Shown piece after piece: positions 7,423-17,209 of a stretch of 64,000 bases of DNA (position 1 is the stretch's first letter; every line of letters starts with the position of its first letter). Position numbers and translations under genes: made by a program. Where the stretch lies: the NCBI RefSeq assembly GCF_022678625.1, contig NZ_JALBYQ010000001.1:434001-498000 (forward strand), given 5' to 3'. A model generated the notes under the pieces. The model saw only the letters and a program-made list of their open reading frames with translations, had not been told where the DNA came from and ran no database searches. The stretch is from Aliiroseovarius subalbicans. Lineage in GTDB: Bacteria; Pseudomonadota; Alphaproteobacteria; Rhodobacterales; Rhodobacteraceae.

Positions 7423-9861
7423 ATGACACACAGCGTCCTGCTTCAGGTTGACGGAATGTCCTGCGCGTCCTGCGTCGGGCGTGTCGAAAAGGCGTTGGCC
7501 GCCACCGATGGGGTTACCCGCGCGCAGGTAAACCTGGCCGGGGAAACGGCGCAGGTGAATTTCGCGGCCCCTGCCGATCTGCCCGGCCTTGTCGCGGTGC
7601 TGGACAAAGCGCGCTACCCGGTTGTCACCGGCGACGCGGTGCTGGAGGTCGAGGCGATGTCCTGTGCCTCCTGTGTGGGGCGGGTTGAGCGGGTTCTGGC
7701 AGCAGCACCGGGGGTGATTTCCGCCTCGGTGAACCTGGCCTCGGAAACTGCGCAGGTTCGCTTTGCCGTCGGGGCGACGGATGCGGGCACGCTGGCGCAT
7801 CTGATCACCGCCAAGGGCTATCCGGCGCGGGTGCGCGATACAGATGCGCCGAACACGGACCGTAAGGCCCAAGAGGCGACGCGGCTGGGCTGGCTCGCGC
7901 TGATCGCGGCACTGCTGGCGCTGCCGGTCTTCGTGTTAGAGATGGGCGGGCATCTGGTGCCGACATTCCACCATTGGGTGGCGCGGGTGATCGGCAGCCA
8001 CAACAGCCACCTGATCCAGTTCACTCTGACCGCCGCGATCCTGTTGGGGCCGGGGCGAAGGTTTTTCACCAAGGGCTATCCACTGCTGGTCAAAGGCGCG
8101 CCGGACATGAATTCCTTGGTCGCGCTGGGAACTTCGGCGGCCTTCGGGTTCTCCACCCTTGCGACCTTCGCGCCGGGATGGCTGCCGCGCGGCACAGCGA
8201 ATGTCTATTTCGAAAGTGCGGCGGTGATCGTGGTCCTGATCCTGATCGGACGCTGGCTTGAGGCACGGGCCAAGGGCCGCACCGGGCAGGCGATCCGAGG
8301 GCTGATCAAGCTTCAACCGAAACAGGCGCGGGTGGACCGCGACGGCTTGGCGCGCGATCTGCCGATCGACCAGGTGGTGCTTGGCGACATCGTGCAGCTG
8401 CGCCCTGGTGAACGGGTGCCGGTGGATGGCGAGGTTCTGACCGGCCAGTCGCACGTGGACGAAAGCATGATCACGGGTGAGCCGATCCCGGTTCAGAAAG
8501 CCCCCGGTGCAGCCCTTGTGGGCGGCACGGTGAACGGGCAGGGCGCCTTGACCTTTCGCGCCACGCGGGTGGGGGGTGACACGATGTTGGCGCAGATCAT
8601 CCGCTTGGTGGAGCAGGCCCAAGGCGCCAAACTGCCCATTCAAAGCCTGGTGGACCGGATCACCGCTTGGTTCGTCCCGACGGTTCTGGTGGCCGCGGTG
8701 GTGACGATCCTGGCCTGGCTTGCGCTTGGTCCCAGCCCCGCGCTGGGCCATGCGCTGGTGGCCGGGGTGGCGGTTCTGATCATCGCCTGCCCCTGCGCGA
8801 TGGGGCTGGCCACGCCGACCTCGATCATGGTGGGCATTGGCCGCGCGGCGGAACTGGGTGTGTTGTTTCGCAAAGGCGACGCGCTTCAGGCACTGCAGGG
8901 CGTGCGCGTGGTGGCACTGGACAAGACCGGGACGCTGACCCAGGGCCGCCCGGCACTGACCGATCTGCACCCGGCGGGCGGGGTGGACCGTGAGCGTATC
9001 CTGACCCTTGTGGCCGCCGCTGAGACCGGGTCCGAGCATCCGATTGCCACGGCAATGGTAAATGCCGCGCCCGACGATCTGCCCCCGGCCACAGAGATTA
9101 AGGCCATTCCCGGTTTCGGTCTGTCCGCGCAGGTCGACGGCCACGCGGTGCTGATCGGCGCCGAACGCCTGATGCAGCGCGAAGGTATCGAAACCGGCCC
9201 CTTGGGTGCGGTTGCCGCAGGGTTTGCGGCGCAGGGCAAGACGCCGGTCTTCGCTGCCCTTGATGGGGCGCTGGCCGCGGTTCTGGCCGTGTCCGACCCG
9301 GTGAAACCCAGCACGCCCGCCGCGATCCGCGCCTTGCACGACCTGGGGCTGCATGTGGCGATGATCACTGGCGACGCGCGGGCCACGGCCGATGCCATCG
9401 CCGCCGAGTTGGGCATCGACACCGTGGTGGCCGAGGTTCTGCCACGCGGCAAGGTTGAGGCGCTGGAGGCGCTGTCCGCCCAGGGGGCCCTGGCCTTTGT
9501 CGGCGACGGCATCAACGACGCCCCGGCGCTGGCGCATGCGGATGTGGGCATTGCCATCGGCACCGGCACCGACGTGGCGATCGAGGCCGCCGACGTGGTG
9601 CTCATGTCGGGCGATCTGACCGGGGTCGTCACCGCTTTTGATCTGTCACGCCGCACCTTGCGCAACATCCGGCAGAACCTGTTCTGGGCGTTCGGCTATA
9701 ACGTGGTGCTGATCCCGGTCGCCGCCGGGCTGCTGTATCCGCTGTTTTCCGTGCTGCTGTCGCCGATGCTGGCGGCGGGCGCGATGGCGCTGTCGTCGGT
9801 CTTCGTGTTGTCGAACGCGCTGCGCCTGCGCTGGGTCAAACCGGTCGATATGACGACCTGA
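7423..9861 (+). CDS. copA: Cu(+)-translocating P1B-type ATPase
   Basis: 812 residues starting at MTHSVLL (ATG 7423); the earlier in-frame ATG at 7372 has no better site. Two N-terminal metal-binding domains each carry GMSCASC/AMSCASC (Cys14/17 and Cys81/84). The transmembrane CPC motif is at Cys456-Pro-Cys458 ([12 protein letters not shown]), the phosphorylated Asp500 is in DKTGT, the P1B His-Pro is in GSEHPIA, and the hinge is [10 protein letters not shown]. This combination defines Cu+ exporters that move copper from cytoplasm to periplasm. No copper-responsive regulator or chaperone gene lies beside it, so copper tolerance versus cuproenzyme supply cannot be decided. Confidence 0.93.
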   Translation: MTHSVLLQVDGMSCASCVGRVEKALAATDGVTRAQVNLAGETAQVNFAAPADLPGLVAVLDKARYPVVTGDAVLEVEAMSCASCVGRVERVLAAAPGVISASVNLASETAQVRFAVGATDAGTLAHLITAKGYPARVRDTDAPNTDRKAQEATRLGWLALIAALLALPVFVLEMGGHLVPTFHHWVARVIGSHNSHLIQFTLTAAILLGPGRRFFTKGYPLLVKGAPDMNSLVALGTSAAFGFSTLATFAPGWLPRGTANVYFESAAVIVVLILIGRWLEARAKGRTGQAIRGLIKLQPKQARVDRDGLARDLPIDQVVLGDIVQLRPGERVPVDGEVLTGQSHVDESMITGEPIPVQKAPGAALVGGTVNGQGALTFRATRVGGDTMLAQIIRLVEQAQGAKLPIQSLVDRITAWFVPTVLVAAVVTILAWLALGPSPALGHALVAGVAVLIIACPCAMGLATPTSIMVGIGRAAELGVLFRKGDALQALQGVRVVALDKTGTLTQGRPALTDLHPAGGVDRERILTLVAAAETGSEHPIATAMVNAAPDDLPPATEIKAIPGFGLSAQVDGHAVLIGAERLMQREGIETGPLGAVAAGFAAQGKTPVFAALDGALAAVLAVSDPVKPSTPAAIRALHDLGLHVAMITGDARATADAIAAELGIDTVVAEVLPRGKVEALEALSAQGALAFVGDGINDAPALAHADVGIAIGTGTDVAIEAADVVLMSGDLTGVVTAFDLSRRTLRNIRQNLFWAFGYNVVLIPVAAGLLYPLFSVLLSPMLAAGAMALSSVFVLSNALRLRWVKPVDMTT

Positions 9862-9875
9862 ATCGGGGGGCGGTG

Positions 9876-9952
9876 TGGTAGGCCCGGCAGGACTTGAACC
9901 CGCAACCAAAGCGTTATGAGCGCTCTGCTCTAACCAATTGAGCTACAGGCCC
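9876..9952 (-). tRNA. tRNA with CAT anticodon, probably tRNA-Ile2
   Basis: The minus strand GGGCCTGTAGCTCAATTGG... folds into a complete cloverleaf with the acceptor stem GGGCCTG paired to CGGGCCT and an encoded CCA. The anticodon loop is CTCATAA. A CAT anticodon can be elongator Met or Ile2 (lysidine-modified). The G1-C72-rich acceptor and overall sequence look more like the alphaproteobacterial Ile2 species, but a profile search would be needed to settle this. Confidence 0.88.
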
Positions 9953-10080
9953 GCCTGAGAAGGGAAGTAGCACGATGAGGAGTGTCGTCAAGGGTGCAGG
10001 CCCGGACGGCAATGACAAACTGGACAGGGTGTGCGCCTTTCGCCTAGGCTCAGGGTATCGTGGGCTTGGGAGGGACTGGG

Positions 10081-10308
10081 ATGCGACGCATTTTTCTGAG
10101 CAGTGTTGTTGTGATCGGGTTGGCGGTGACGCCGGCCCATGCGCTTGCCCCACCCGCGCCTGAGCGCAACTCGGGGCTTTTGATTGCCGCTGCTGTCGTG
10201 CTTTTGATCGCGGTGATTGCGGGGACGCAGAAGGGCGGCAACATGTCGACAATGGGTACCTCGTCGGCGGATGCGTCCGGGGACAGCGACGTGGTGATGG
10301 ATTTCTGA
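10081..10308 (+). CDS. Micro-membrane protein A, DVVMDF C-terminus
   Basis: 75 residues from the ATG at 10081, preceded by GGGAGGG. A signal peptide-like start (MRRIFLSSVVVIGLAVTPAHA) ends in an A-x-A cleavage site. A single hydrophobic helix (GLLIAAAVVLLIAVIAG) and a polar tail rich in Ser/Thr/Asp follow, ending SGDSDVVMDF. The gene 30 bp downstream encodes a protein of the same design and ending. No family is recognised; location is likely inner membrane with the tail in one compartment. Function unknown. Confidence 0.75.
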   Translation: MRRIFLSSVVVIGLAVTPAHALAPPAPERNSGLLIAAAVVLLIAVIAGTQKGGNMSTMGTSSADASGDSDVVMDF

Positions 10309-10338
10309 ACGACACTTTTTCCAATGAGGGATGGGACT

Positions 10339-10566
10339 ATGAAGAGACTTTTAATCAGCGCGGTAATGGCCGCCACACTTGCCGCCGCACCGGCGCAGGC
10401 CGGGGTCACAGTGTCTGGCGACAACAAAGGCGCGTTGATCGGGGCCGCGCTTGTGCTGTTGTTCGTGGCGGTCGTTAGCGGCAGCGGTGGGCCTGCCACC
10501 ATGTCGTCCAAAGGGACGGCCGCAGCCGACAGCGCGGACGACAACGATGTGGTGATGGACTTCTAG
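10339..10566 (+). CDS. Micro-membrane protein B, paralogue of A
   Basis: 75 residues from the ATG at 10339, with GAGGG at 10326-10330 as ribosome-binding site. A signal peptide (MKRLLISAVMAATLAAAPAQA) is followed by a short linker, the helix GALIGAALVLLFVAVVSG and an acidic tail ending [10 protein letters not shown]. It is identical to A over the last six residues and alike in layout and exact length, so it looks like a tandem duplicate. Its stop shares a CTAG with the stop of the converging sterol-desaturase-like gene. Confidence 0.75.
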   Translation: MKRLLISAVMAATLAAAPAQAGVTVSGDNKGALIGAALVLLFVAVVSGSGGPATMSSKGTAAADSADDNDVVMDF

Positions 10567-11477
10567 CGCCATCGCCGGGGCATCATGCGCCGGATCGGGA
10601 GCCACAAGGTGGTTCCAAGCGAATGGGTCATGAGCGGCGCGTCTTCGGGGTCGCTCAGCCCGATCTGCGGTGGAGCTTCGCCGCGCGAAAGGCGCAGCGT
10701 GCCAAACGCCCAATCCCACAAAGCCAGAATCTGACCGTAATTCCGGTTGTAATGATCCGGTGCAATCGAATGGTGAATCTGGTGCTGGGCCGGGGAAATG
10801 AAGATATGCTCCAACCAGACGGGAAACCTGATCCACAGATGTGAGTGATGGAAATTTGCCAGTGTCAGGTTGGCCAGGACAATGAAGGCATTGATGCCTG
10901 CGATCTGGGTCATCACCGTGTCGGGGGCCAGGCGCCCGATCAGCACCCCCTGCAAAGCGCCCAGAACCGATGACTGCAAGGCCGCGGTCACGAAATAGGA
11001 CAGCGGATGCTGGCGATAGGCGGTCAGCGGGGTTAGAACCTCGGCGCTGTGATGCACGGCATGAAGTGGCCAGATCACCCGCACCTGATGGTGCAGCCGA
11101 TGCGCCCAATACACTGCGAAATCCGACATCAGCCAAATCGCCAGCGCCAATACGACAGGGGACAAGACGCCGGCGCTGGCCCCTGTGTCCCCAGTCAGTC
11201 CCGCCACCCAGCCGGCAATCAGCACCGTCAACGACACCCGGCCCACCACGCCGGTGAACACGACAACGCGGCCGATGGCGAACAGCGCCAGATCCAGCTT
11301 ATGTGACTTGTGGCGATAGATTTCACGCGGGAGCAGCCAGCGCCAGAAGCCGCCGCGACCACGCTGCCACCGATATAGGATCCAGGCGATCAGAACCGTC
11401 GCACCAAGGTATTCCGGTGCGACCGCAACGTCGCTGCCGAAAAAGCTGACATAGAGCTGAGGGAGCCAGTCCAACAT
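10563..11477 (-). CDS. Sterol desaturase / fatty acid hydroxylase family protein
   Basis: 304 residues from the ATG at 11477 (AAAGG upstream); the longer frame to 11540 enters the divergent promoter region. Four to five hydrophobic helices and the di-iron histidine boxes HRLHH, HAVHH and HQIHH are present, with a further H in NFHHSHLW. The family inserts oxygen into or desaturates lipids at the membrane. The exact substrate (fatty acid, sterol-like lipid, carotenoid) is unknown. It diverges from purM and converges on the micro-protein pair. Confidence 0.85.
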   Translation of the reverse strand: MLDWLPQLYVSFFGSDVAVAPEYLGATVLIAWILYRWQRGRGGFWRWLLPREIYRHKSHKLDLALFAIGRVVVFTGVVGRVSLTVLIAGWVAGLTGDTGASAGVLSPVVLALAIWLMSDFAVYWAHRLHHQVRVIWPLHAVHHSAEVLTPLTAYRQHPLSYFVTAALQSSVLGALQGVLIGRLAPDTVMTQIAGINAFIVLANLTLANFHHSHLWIRFPVWLEHIFISPAQHQIHHSIAPDHYNRNYGQILALWDWAFGTLRLSRGEAPPQIGLSDPEDAPLMTHSLGTTLWLPIRRMMPRRWR

Positions 11478-11576
11478 GGCGGAAGCCTTTCGGTTTCCGA
11501 CCACCGTGTCAATGCGATGAGTTGCCAAAAGCGGGGGCATGGTCTATCGCAACCGCAAAGCTTTGCGGGGGACGAT

Positions 11577-12626
11577 ATGAGCGACGGCAAGAACGGCATC
11601 ACCTATGCGGATGCGGGCGTGGACATCGACGCGGGCAATGCCCTGGTTGAGCGGATCAAACCTGCGGCAAAGCGCACCAATCGCCCCGGCGTGATGGCCG
11701 GTCTGGGCGGGTTCGGCGCGTTGTTCGACCTCAAGGCAGCCGGATACAAGGACCCGATCCTGGTGGGCGCGACAGACGGCGTCGGCACCAAGCTGCGGAT
11801 CGCGATCGACACCGGAAACGTGGACACGATCGGCATTGATCTGGTCGCCATGTGCGTGAACGATCTGGTCTGTCAGGGCGCCGAGCCCTTGTTTTTCCTT
11901 GACTATTTCGCGACGGGCAAGCTGGAAAGCGATCAGGCCGCGCGCATCATCGAAGGCATCGCCGAAGGCTGCATTCGGTCCAATTGTGCGCTGATCGGTG
12001 GCGAAACCGCCGAAATGCCAGGCATGTATGACGCCGGTGACTTCGACCTTGCGGGCTTTTCCGTCGGCGCGATGGAGCGCGGCGTGGACTTGCCCAAGGG
12101 CGTGAAGGCGGGCGATGTCCTGCTGGGTCTCGCCTCGGACGGGGTGCATTCCAACGGCTATTCGCTGGTGCGTAAGCTGGTCGAGGTTTCGGGCCTTGGC
12201 TGGGATGCGACCTGCCCGTGGGACGGCGACATGACGCTGGGCGCGGCCCTTCTGGCCCCCACGCGGCTGTATGTGAAACAGACGCTCGCCGCGATCCGCG
12301 CGGGCGGTGTGCATGGCTTGGCCCACATCACCGGCGGCGGCCTGACCGAAAACCTGCCGCGCGTTTTGCCCGATGGGCTGGGCGCGCTGGTCGATCTGGA
12401 CAGCTATGAGCTGCCCGGCGTGTTCAAATGGTTGGCGGAAACCGGCGGCATGGCCGAGGCCGAGTTGCTGAAAACCTTCAACGCTGGTCAGGGCATGGTT
12501 TTGGTGGTCGATGAGCGTCAAGCCAGCGCGATCACCGCGCTGCTCACGGGCGAGGGCGAAACCGTGACCAAGCTGGGTCGCGTGGTTGACGGCGAGGGCG
12601 TGCAATACTTGGGCAGCCTTCTGTGA
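11577..12626 (+). CDS. purM: Phosphoribosylformylglycinamidine cyclo-ligase
   Basis: 349 residues from the ATG at 11577 (GGGGGACGAT upstream), the usual length. It converts FGAM plus ATP to AIR in de novo purine synthesis. Visible are the N-terminal [14 protein letters not shown], the nucleotide loop GATDGVGTK, the conserved [12 protein letters not shown] and a C-terminal [12 protein letters not shown]. It overlaps purN by 4 bp (GTGA), so the two purine steps are translationally coupled. The 99 bp to the divergent upstream gene must hold the promoter. Confidence 0.97.
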   Translation: MSDGKNGITYADAGVDIDAGNALVERIKPAAKRTNRPGVMAGLGGFGALFDLKAAGYKDPILVGATDGVGTKLRIAIDTGNVDTIGIDLVAMCVNDLVCQGAEPLFFLDYFATGKLESDQAARIIEGIAEGCIRSNCALIGGETAEMPGMYDAGDFDLAGFSVGAMERGVDLPKGVKAGDVLLGLASDGVHSNGYSLVRKLVEVSGLGWDATCPWDGDMTLGAALLAPTRLYVKQTLAAIRAGGVHGLAHITGGGLTENLPRVLPDGLGALVDLDSYELPGVFKWLAETGGMAEAELLKTFNAGQGMVLVVDERQASAITALLTGEGETVTKLGRVVDGEGVQYLGSLL

Positions 12627-13213
12627 AACGCGTCGCCATTCTGATTTCCGGCGGCGGGTCCAACATGGTCTCGCTGGTCGACAGCATGGTGGGAGAGCAT
12701 CCCGGACGCCCCTGCCTGGTTCTGTCGAACGTGCCGGGGGCAGGGGGGCTGGAGAAGGCAAAGGCGCGGGGCATTGCAACCGCAGTGGTCGATCACAAAC
12801 CCTTCGGGCGTGATCGCGACGGGTTCGAGGCCGCGCTGAACACCGTTCTGGAACAGGCACAGCCCGACGTGATCTGCCTGGCCGGATTCATGCGGGTTCT
12901 GACCGAGGGATTTACCGCCAAATGGGCCGGTAAGGTGTTGAATATACACCCGTCCTTGCTGCCGAAATACAAAGGCCTGAACACCCATGCCCGCGCGATC
13001 GCGGCCGGTGACGCGCTGGCCGGGTGCAGTGTGCATGAGGTCACCGCCGAACTGGATGGCGGCCCCATTCTGGGTCAGGCACAGGTGGAGATCCGGCCCG
13101 ATGACACAGCGGACGCCCTGGCCGCCCGCGTGCTGCCGCTCGAACACAAGCTTTACCCAGCTGTGCTGGAACGCTTCCTTCAGGGCGACCACCGTCCCAT
13201 CACCCTGCCGTGA
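12623..13213 (+). CDS. purN: Phosphoribosylglycinamide formyltransferase
   Basis: 196 residues starting with GTG inside the purM stop (GTGA). It transfers a formyl group from 10-formyl-THF to GAR. The folate-binding region shows [16 protein letters not shown], followed by [20 protein letters not shown] with the catalytic Asn-His, and the Asp loop [17 protein letters not shown]. Length matches the family. It is the second gene of a purMN unit. Confidence 0.96.
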   Translation: MKRVAILISGGGSNMVSLVDSMVGEHPGRPCLVLSNVPGAGGLEKAKARGIATAVVDHKPFGRDRDGFEAALNTVLEQAQPDVICLAGFMRVLTEGFTAKWAGKVLNIHPSLLPKYKGLNTHARAIAAGDALAGCSVHEVTAELDGGPILGQAQVEIRPDDTADALAARVLPLEHKLYPAVLERFLQGDHRPITLP

Positions 13214-13284
13214 CCCTTTTCTTTCGCGGCATTTCGCACTACACCCGGTGAACGCCAAACCGGGCGCGAGCAGAAAGACATCGC

Positions 13285-14445
13285 ATGATCACGATCACCA
13301 CCACTGAAGCCCTTGCTGATTTTTGCACGCGGGCGGCCTCACACCCTTATGTGACGGTCGATACCGAGTTTCTGCGCGAACGCACCTATTACTCGAAATT
13401 GTGCCTTGTGCAGATGGCGGTGCCGGGCGATGCGCCCGAGGACGCGGTTCTGATCGACCCGCTGGTTGACGGGTTGTCGCTGGAGCCGATGTATGAGCTG
13501 TTTCGCGATGAAAGCGTGGTGAAAGTGTTTCACGCGGCCCGTCAGGATCTTGAGATCTTCTTTGTCGAAGCGGACGTGTTCCCGACCCCGCTGTTTGACA
13601 CCCAGGTGGCCGCGATGGTTTGCGGTTTCGGCGATCAGGTCGGCTATGAAACCCTGGTGCGCAAGATCTGCAAGGCGCCGCTGGACAAATCCTCGCGCTT
13701 TACCGATTGGTCGCGCCGTCCGCTGACGGATGCGCAGAAGACCTATGCGATTGGCGACGTGACGCACCTGCGAGTGATCTATGAAACGCTGGCGCAGGAG
13801 CTGGAAAACTCTGGCCGCGCGCGCTGGGTGCAGGAAGAGCTGCAGGTTCTGACCAACCCGAGCACCTATATCATCGAACCGGGAGAGGCTTACAAGCGCT
13901 TGAAGACGCGCACGAATTCCGGACGCTTCCTGGCCATCGCGCGTGAACTTGCGCGGTTTCGCGAAGGCTATGCCCAAGGGCGCAACGTGCCGCGCAACCG
14001 GGTGATGAAGGATGATGCGCTGATGGAGCTTGCCTCGACCAAGCCTGGCAACATGCAGGATCTTGGCCGCTCGCGCCTGTTGTTGCGCGAAGCCCGGCGC
14101 GGTGAGATCGCCGAGGGCATCCTGGCCGCCGTGGCCGCCGGGCTTGAAACCAATCCCGAGGACATGCCGAAACCGGTCGTCACCGGGCGTGAAAAGCTTC
14201 AGGTCAACCCGGCGCTGGCCGATCTGTTGCGGGTGCTGTTGAAGGCGCGTTGCGAGCAGGAAAAGGTGGCGCAGAAGCTGATCGCCTCGGCCGCCGATCT
14301 GGACGCGCTGGCAGCGGGAAAACGCGATGTTCCGGCGCTGACGGGCTGGCGGGCAGAGGTGTTCGGAAACGACGCTGTGCGACTGTGCGAAGGCAAGCTT
14401 GCGCTGGCGGCCAAAGGTCAGAACGTGCGTGTGATCGAAGTTTAA
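13285..14445 (+). CDS. rnd: Ribonuclease D
   Basis: 386 residues: a DEDDy 3'-5' exonuclease domain (about 1-175) with VDTEFLRE (metal-binding D, E), FHAARQDLEIF (D) and TYAIGDVTHL (Y, D), then two HRDC-type helical domains with the first around residues 205-285. It trims tRNA and other stable RNA 3' ends. It stands alone, 71 bp after purN, and converges with the lipoprotein gene that follows. Confidence 0.94.
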   Translation: MITITTTEALADFCTRAASHPYVTVDTEFLRERTYYSKLCLVQMAVPGDAPEDAVLIDPLVDGLSLEPMYELFRDESVVKVFHAARQDLEIFFVEADVFPTPLFDTQVAAMVCGFGDQVGYETLVRKICKAPLDKSSRFTDWSRRPLTDAQKTYAIGDVTHLRVIYETLAQELENSGRARWVQEELQVLTNPSTYIIEPGEAYKRLKTRTNSGRFLAIARELARFREGYAQGRNVPRNRVMKDDALMELASTKPGNMQDLGRSRLLLREARRGEIAEGILAAVAAGLETNPEDMPKPVVTGREKLQVNPALADLLRVLLKARCEQEKVAQKLIASAADLDALAAGKRDVPALTGWRAEVFGNDAVRLCEGKLALAAKGQNVRVIEV

Positions 14446-14476
14446 TCTCGACCCGCGACCTACAGATTTACCGCAA

Positions 14477-14935
14477 TTAACGACGCACGGACCGGCTGTT
14501 TTGTGCACCCAGAACGCGGATGCTTGTCACCCCGCGCAGCTTCACGTTCGACACGAAATGCCCGACGATGACCTGGCGTGAATAGGGTGTGCCTTCGCGG
14601 GTTAGCGCGTAAGGTTCGGCGATACGGAACGTATAGGTGAGAACGCCGTTCTCGGGTTTGTCGTTGGTGTCAGACACCAGTTCGCCGGCCCAATAACCCT
14701 GCCGCGGCGGTAGGCCGACGGCGCGAATGATCACGCCCCCCGACGCCTTTTCGACCCGCAGATCGGTCACTTGGGACACCACTTCGCGGGTCTCGGTTTC
14801 GGACAGAAAACCGCCCTCGGGGATCAGTGCCACTTCGTTGTCGCTGCCGCGCGCCCAGTTGGCCGGGTTGAACCGGCTGCCACAGGCGGCAAGGCCAAGC
14901 ACCAAGGTCAAAAGTAGAACAGATCGCAGCGTCAT
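14477..14935 (-). CDS. Small outer-envelope lipoprotein
   Basis: 152 residues from the ATG at 14935, with GGGGGA seven bases upstream. The signal MTLRSVLLLTLVLGLAACGS has a clear lipobox (LAAC) with Cys18. The mature part is mostly beta-prone with no known catalytic motif. Two patches, GLPPRQGYWAGELV and YTFRIAEPYALTREGTPYSRQVIVGHFVSN, look like a conserved Rhodobacterales lipoprotein family. It is divergent from sufE, with 124 bp between the starts. Confidence 0.8.
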   Translation of the reverse strand: MTLRSVLLLTLVLGLAACGSRFNPANWARGSDNEVALIPEGGFLSETETREVVSQVTDLRVEKASGGVIIRAVGLPPRQGYWAGELVSDTNDKPENGVLTYTFRIAEPYALTREGTPYSRQVIVGHFVSNVKLRGVTSIRVLGAQNSRSVRR

Positions 14936-15059
14936 GAAAAATCCCCCCGGGTCGTGTTCATGAGTTAGCCCAAAGCGCGCGATTTGAAAAGCGCTTCCTG
15001 CGGGCTGGACGTTTTGGGCGGGGGCGCCTAGGTGAAGGGAACGATAGACGGAGAGACAG

Positions 15060-15470
15060 ATGGCCACCGAAGCGTTTGAAGACATTGTCGGCGATTTCGA
15101 ATTCCTGGAAGACTGGGAGGCGCGCTATGCTCATGTGATCGACCTGGGTCGCGCGATGGCGCCGTTGGAGGACGCGTTCAAGGTGCAAGTCACCAAGGTC
15201 GATGGCTGTGCCAGCCAGGTCTGGCTATTGCCCGAGATCGCGGACGGCGCATTCCATTTCCGCGGTGACAGCGACGCGATGATTGTGCGCGGTCTGATAG
15301 CGGTGCTGCACGCGCTTTACGACGGCGTTCCGGTGGCGCAGGTGTGCCAGATTGATGCGGCTGCGGAAATGGCGCGGCTGGGGCTGAACGATCACCTGTC
15401 CGCGCAACGCTCGAACGGGCTGCGCGCGATGGTCGAGCGAATTCGCAAGCACGCTACCGAGGCAGTTTGA
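15060..15470 (+). CDS. sufE: SufE-family sulfur acceptor
   Basis: 136 residues, the family length. The acceptor cysteine lies in VDGCASQVWL (Cys51), where SufE receives persulfide from a SufS-type cysteine desulfurase for Fe-S cluster assembly. The typical SDAMIVRGLIAVL helix and the late LGLNDHLSAQRSNGL motif are present. The suf operon itself is not in the window, so this is a detached sufE. Confidence 0.94.
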   Translation: MATEAFEDIVGDFEFLEDWEARYAHVIDLGRAMAPLEDAFKVQVTKVDGCASQVWLLPEIADGAFHFRGDSDAMIVRGLIAVLHALYDGVPVAQVCQIDAAAEMARLGLNDHLSAQRSNGLRAMVERIRKHATEAV

Positions 15471-15473
15471 CCC

Positions 15474-16088
15474 TTAGCCCAGGTCAGCCAGAGCGGTCGC
15501 CAGGTCGCCGTAGCCGGTGAAGCGCCGCTCATATGTCAGGCCCAGCCGTTTCGCCGCCGCCTGCGCCATCTCGTCCAGCGCCGGATCATTCGTCTGCGCC
15601 TGATAGACCAGCCGTGTGTAATGCGCGAAATACATGTCGCGCAGTTCCGGGTGACGATCCAACCCCAGCGGTTTGATCACGAAGGCGTCGAACTGCCGGG
15701 TCAGGAAATCGGTCAGGTAGAAGACGTCGATCTCCCCGTCCGCCCGCTGCTCAAAAGCCTCGTTGCCTTCGAAAAAGCTATAACAATGCGGCCCGCGGAT
15801 CATCTCGACCCCCAAACGGTCACACAAGGTCTGAAGCCGCCCGCCTGTGCCACAATCAGCATACGCAACGAAGATCTGTTCATAAGCATCCCGGTGCTTT
15901 TCCACGGCCTGTTCAACGGCACCCGGGATGTGGTCCGGCGTGTTGTGCAGGTTGGCGGGCAGGCAGGTCAGGTCCAGATGGTCCCAGCCGTTGGTCTGGG
16001 TCAGGGCCAGGATCTCGTGCGCCAGCGCACCGCAGGCCAGTATCAGGATGCGCCCCTTGCCGGGCGTGGTGGCGTCTGAATGATTCAT
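15474..16088 (-). CDS. DUF1638 protein
   Basis: 204 residues. Visible features are LILACGALAHEIL near the N-terminus, FVAYADCGTGGRLQTLCD in the middle and GPHCYSFFEGNEAF, with Cys and His positions that could bind a metal. The family occurs near corrinoid-dependent methyltransferase genes in other organisms, and here it lies about 270 bp from the corrinoid-binding protein gene on the same strand. A role in corrinoid C1/methionine metabolism is inferred only from that. It overlaps the start-proximal small gene by 4 bp. Confidence 0.8.
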   Translation of the reverse strand: MNHSDATTPGKGRILILACGALAHEILALTQTNGWDHLDLTCLPANLHNTPDHIPGAVEQAVEKHRDAYEQIFVAYADCGTGGRLQTLCDRLGVEMIRGPHCYSFFEGNEAFEQRADGEIDVFYLTDFLTRQFDAFVIKPLGLDRHPELRDMYFAHYTRLVYQAQTNDPALDEMAQAAAKRLGLTYERRFTGYGDLATALADLG

Positions 16089-16273
16089 TCATCCCCCCCC
16101 CGATTGGTCAGCGCGCGCAGGGCGATCGAGGCCAGCATGACAAGGGGTAAAAGCGCCATCGCGGTCTGCCCGTTCAGGTTGCCGGATGAAGCCGCCATAG
16201 CACCCACCCATACGGTCAGCGCGGCGCACAGGATCACCAACATGATCAGAAAGACAAAGCGTTGTGTCGACAT
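16085..16273 (-). CDS. Small two-helix membrane protein
   Basis: 62 residues with two hydrophobic segments (VFLIMLVILCAALTVWVGAMAA and AMALLPLVMLASIALRAL). Its stop overlaps the start of the DUF1638 gene by 4 bp, the usual sign of a co-translated pair. No family is recognised. The tight overlap and membrane-protein composition argue for a real gene. Confidence 0.62.
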   Translation of the reverse strand: MSTQRFVFLIMLVILCAALTVWVGAMAASSGNLNGQTAMALLPLVMLASIALRALTNRGGDE

Positions 16274-16304
16274 GGGTGCAATGTGGGGTTCGGTGCGGCA
16301 AAAG

Positions 16305-16333
16305 AAAAGGCCCCGCGCGATGCAGGGCCTTTT
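16305..16333 (-). terminator. Terminator after corrinoid protein gene
   Basis: AAAAGGCCC pairs with GGGCCTTTT around an 11-base loop, followed on the minus strand by CTTTT. It lies 20 bp beyond the stop of the corrinoid-binding protein gene and separates it from the small membrane protein gene. Confidence 0.8.
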
Positions 16334-16353
16334 GTGATCGTGTGATCAAGGTC

Positions 16354-17052
16354 TTAGCCTGCCAGCTGGTTGTGCTTGCGGGCCATGTATTCCTTGGCGG
16401 TCTCCACCGCGACGGCCGCATCGCGGCAATAGCTGTCGGCGCCGATCGCCTTGCCGAACTCTTCGTTCAGCGGCGCGCCGCCGACAAGAACGGTATAATC
16501 GTCGCGAATGCCCTTTTCGACCATCGTGTCGATCACGACCTTCATGTAAGGCATCGTGGTGGTCAAAAGCGCGGACATGCCCAGAATGTCGGGCTGTTCG
16601 CTCTCGAGCGCGTCCAGGTAAGCCTCGACCGCGTTGTTGATGCCAAGATCAACCACTTCAAAACCCGCGCCTTCCATCATCATCGACACAAGGTTCTTGC
16701 CGATGTCGTGGATGTCGCCTTTCACGGTGCCGATTACCATCTTGCCCATACGCGGGGCGCCGGTTTCGGCAAGCAGCGGTTTGAGGATCGCCATACCGCC
16801 CTTCATCGCGTTGGCGGCCAGCAGCACTTCGGGCACGAACAGGATGCCGTCGCGGAAATCCTTGCCGACGATGGTCATGCCGGCAACCAGCGCTGTGGTC
16901 AAAACGTCATAGGGTTCCCAGCCGCGTTCCAGCAGGATGTTGACCGCTTCTTCGATCTCTTCTTTCAGACCGTCATACAGGTCGTCATGCATCTGAAGCG
17001 TCAGCTCTTCGTCATTCAGTTCGCTCAGGATGATATCGTCTTCGTCAGACAT
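16354..17052 (-). CDS. Corrinoid (B12)-binding protein, split MetH part
   Basis: 232 residues. An N-terminal helical cap domain (about 15-95; GWEPYDVLTTALVAGMTIVGKDF, LLAANAMKGGMAIL) precedes a Rossmann B12-binding domain with the base-off/His-on motif GDIHDIGKNLV. Later motifs are GMSALLTTTMPYMK and VLVGGAPLNEEF. The arrangement equals the cobalamin module of MetH or MtbC/MtaC proteins. A homocysteine methyltransferase lacking its own B12 domain is encoded nearby on the same strand, so it most likely acts in a split methionine synthase; a methylamine-type corrinoid system is the alternative. Confidence 0.88.
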   Translation of the reverse strand: MSDEDDIILSELNDEELTLQMHDDLYDGLKEEIEEAVNILLERGWEPYDVLTTALVAGMTIVGKDFRDGILFVPEVLLAANAMKGGMAILKPLLAETGAPRMGKMVIGTVKGDIHDIGKNLVSMMMEGAGFEVVDLGINNAVEAYLDALESEQPDILGMSALLTTTMPYMKVVIDTMVEKGIRDDYTVLVGGAPLNEEFGKAIGADSYCRDAAVAVETAKEYMARKHNQLAG

Positions 17053-17209
17053 GGATCGACTCCGGCTGGGGCGTTGTTACGCGTGTTTCCCCATTCTTGC
17101 GGGGAAAGACAAGCGCGCGATAGGCAATTTGCGACATGGGGGTTTCTTGAACCGACTCCGATGCAGGTTTTGGTTGGTAAGTGTTCCCTGTATGTTCTAG
17201 TGTGGCAGC

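Noticed and set aside
7936-9537. 533-codon minus-strand ORF opposite copA
   Set aside because: It is entirely antisense to the conserved P-type ATPase, and its composition (His/Arg/Gln-rich, no domain) is that of a shadow frame in high-GC DNA.
17053-17209. Possible cobalamin riboswitch before the corrinoid protein gene
   Set aside because: The 157-bp divergent gap is too short for the usual element and I do not see the B12-box core GCCACTG.
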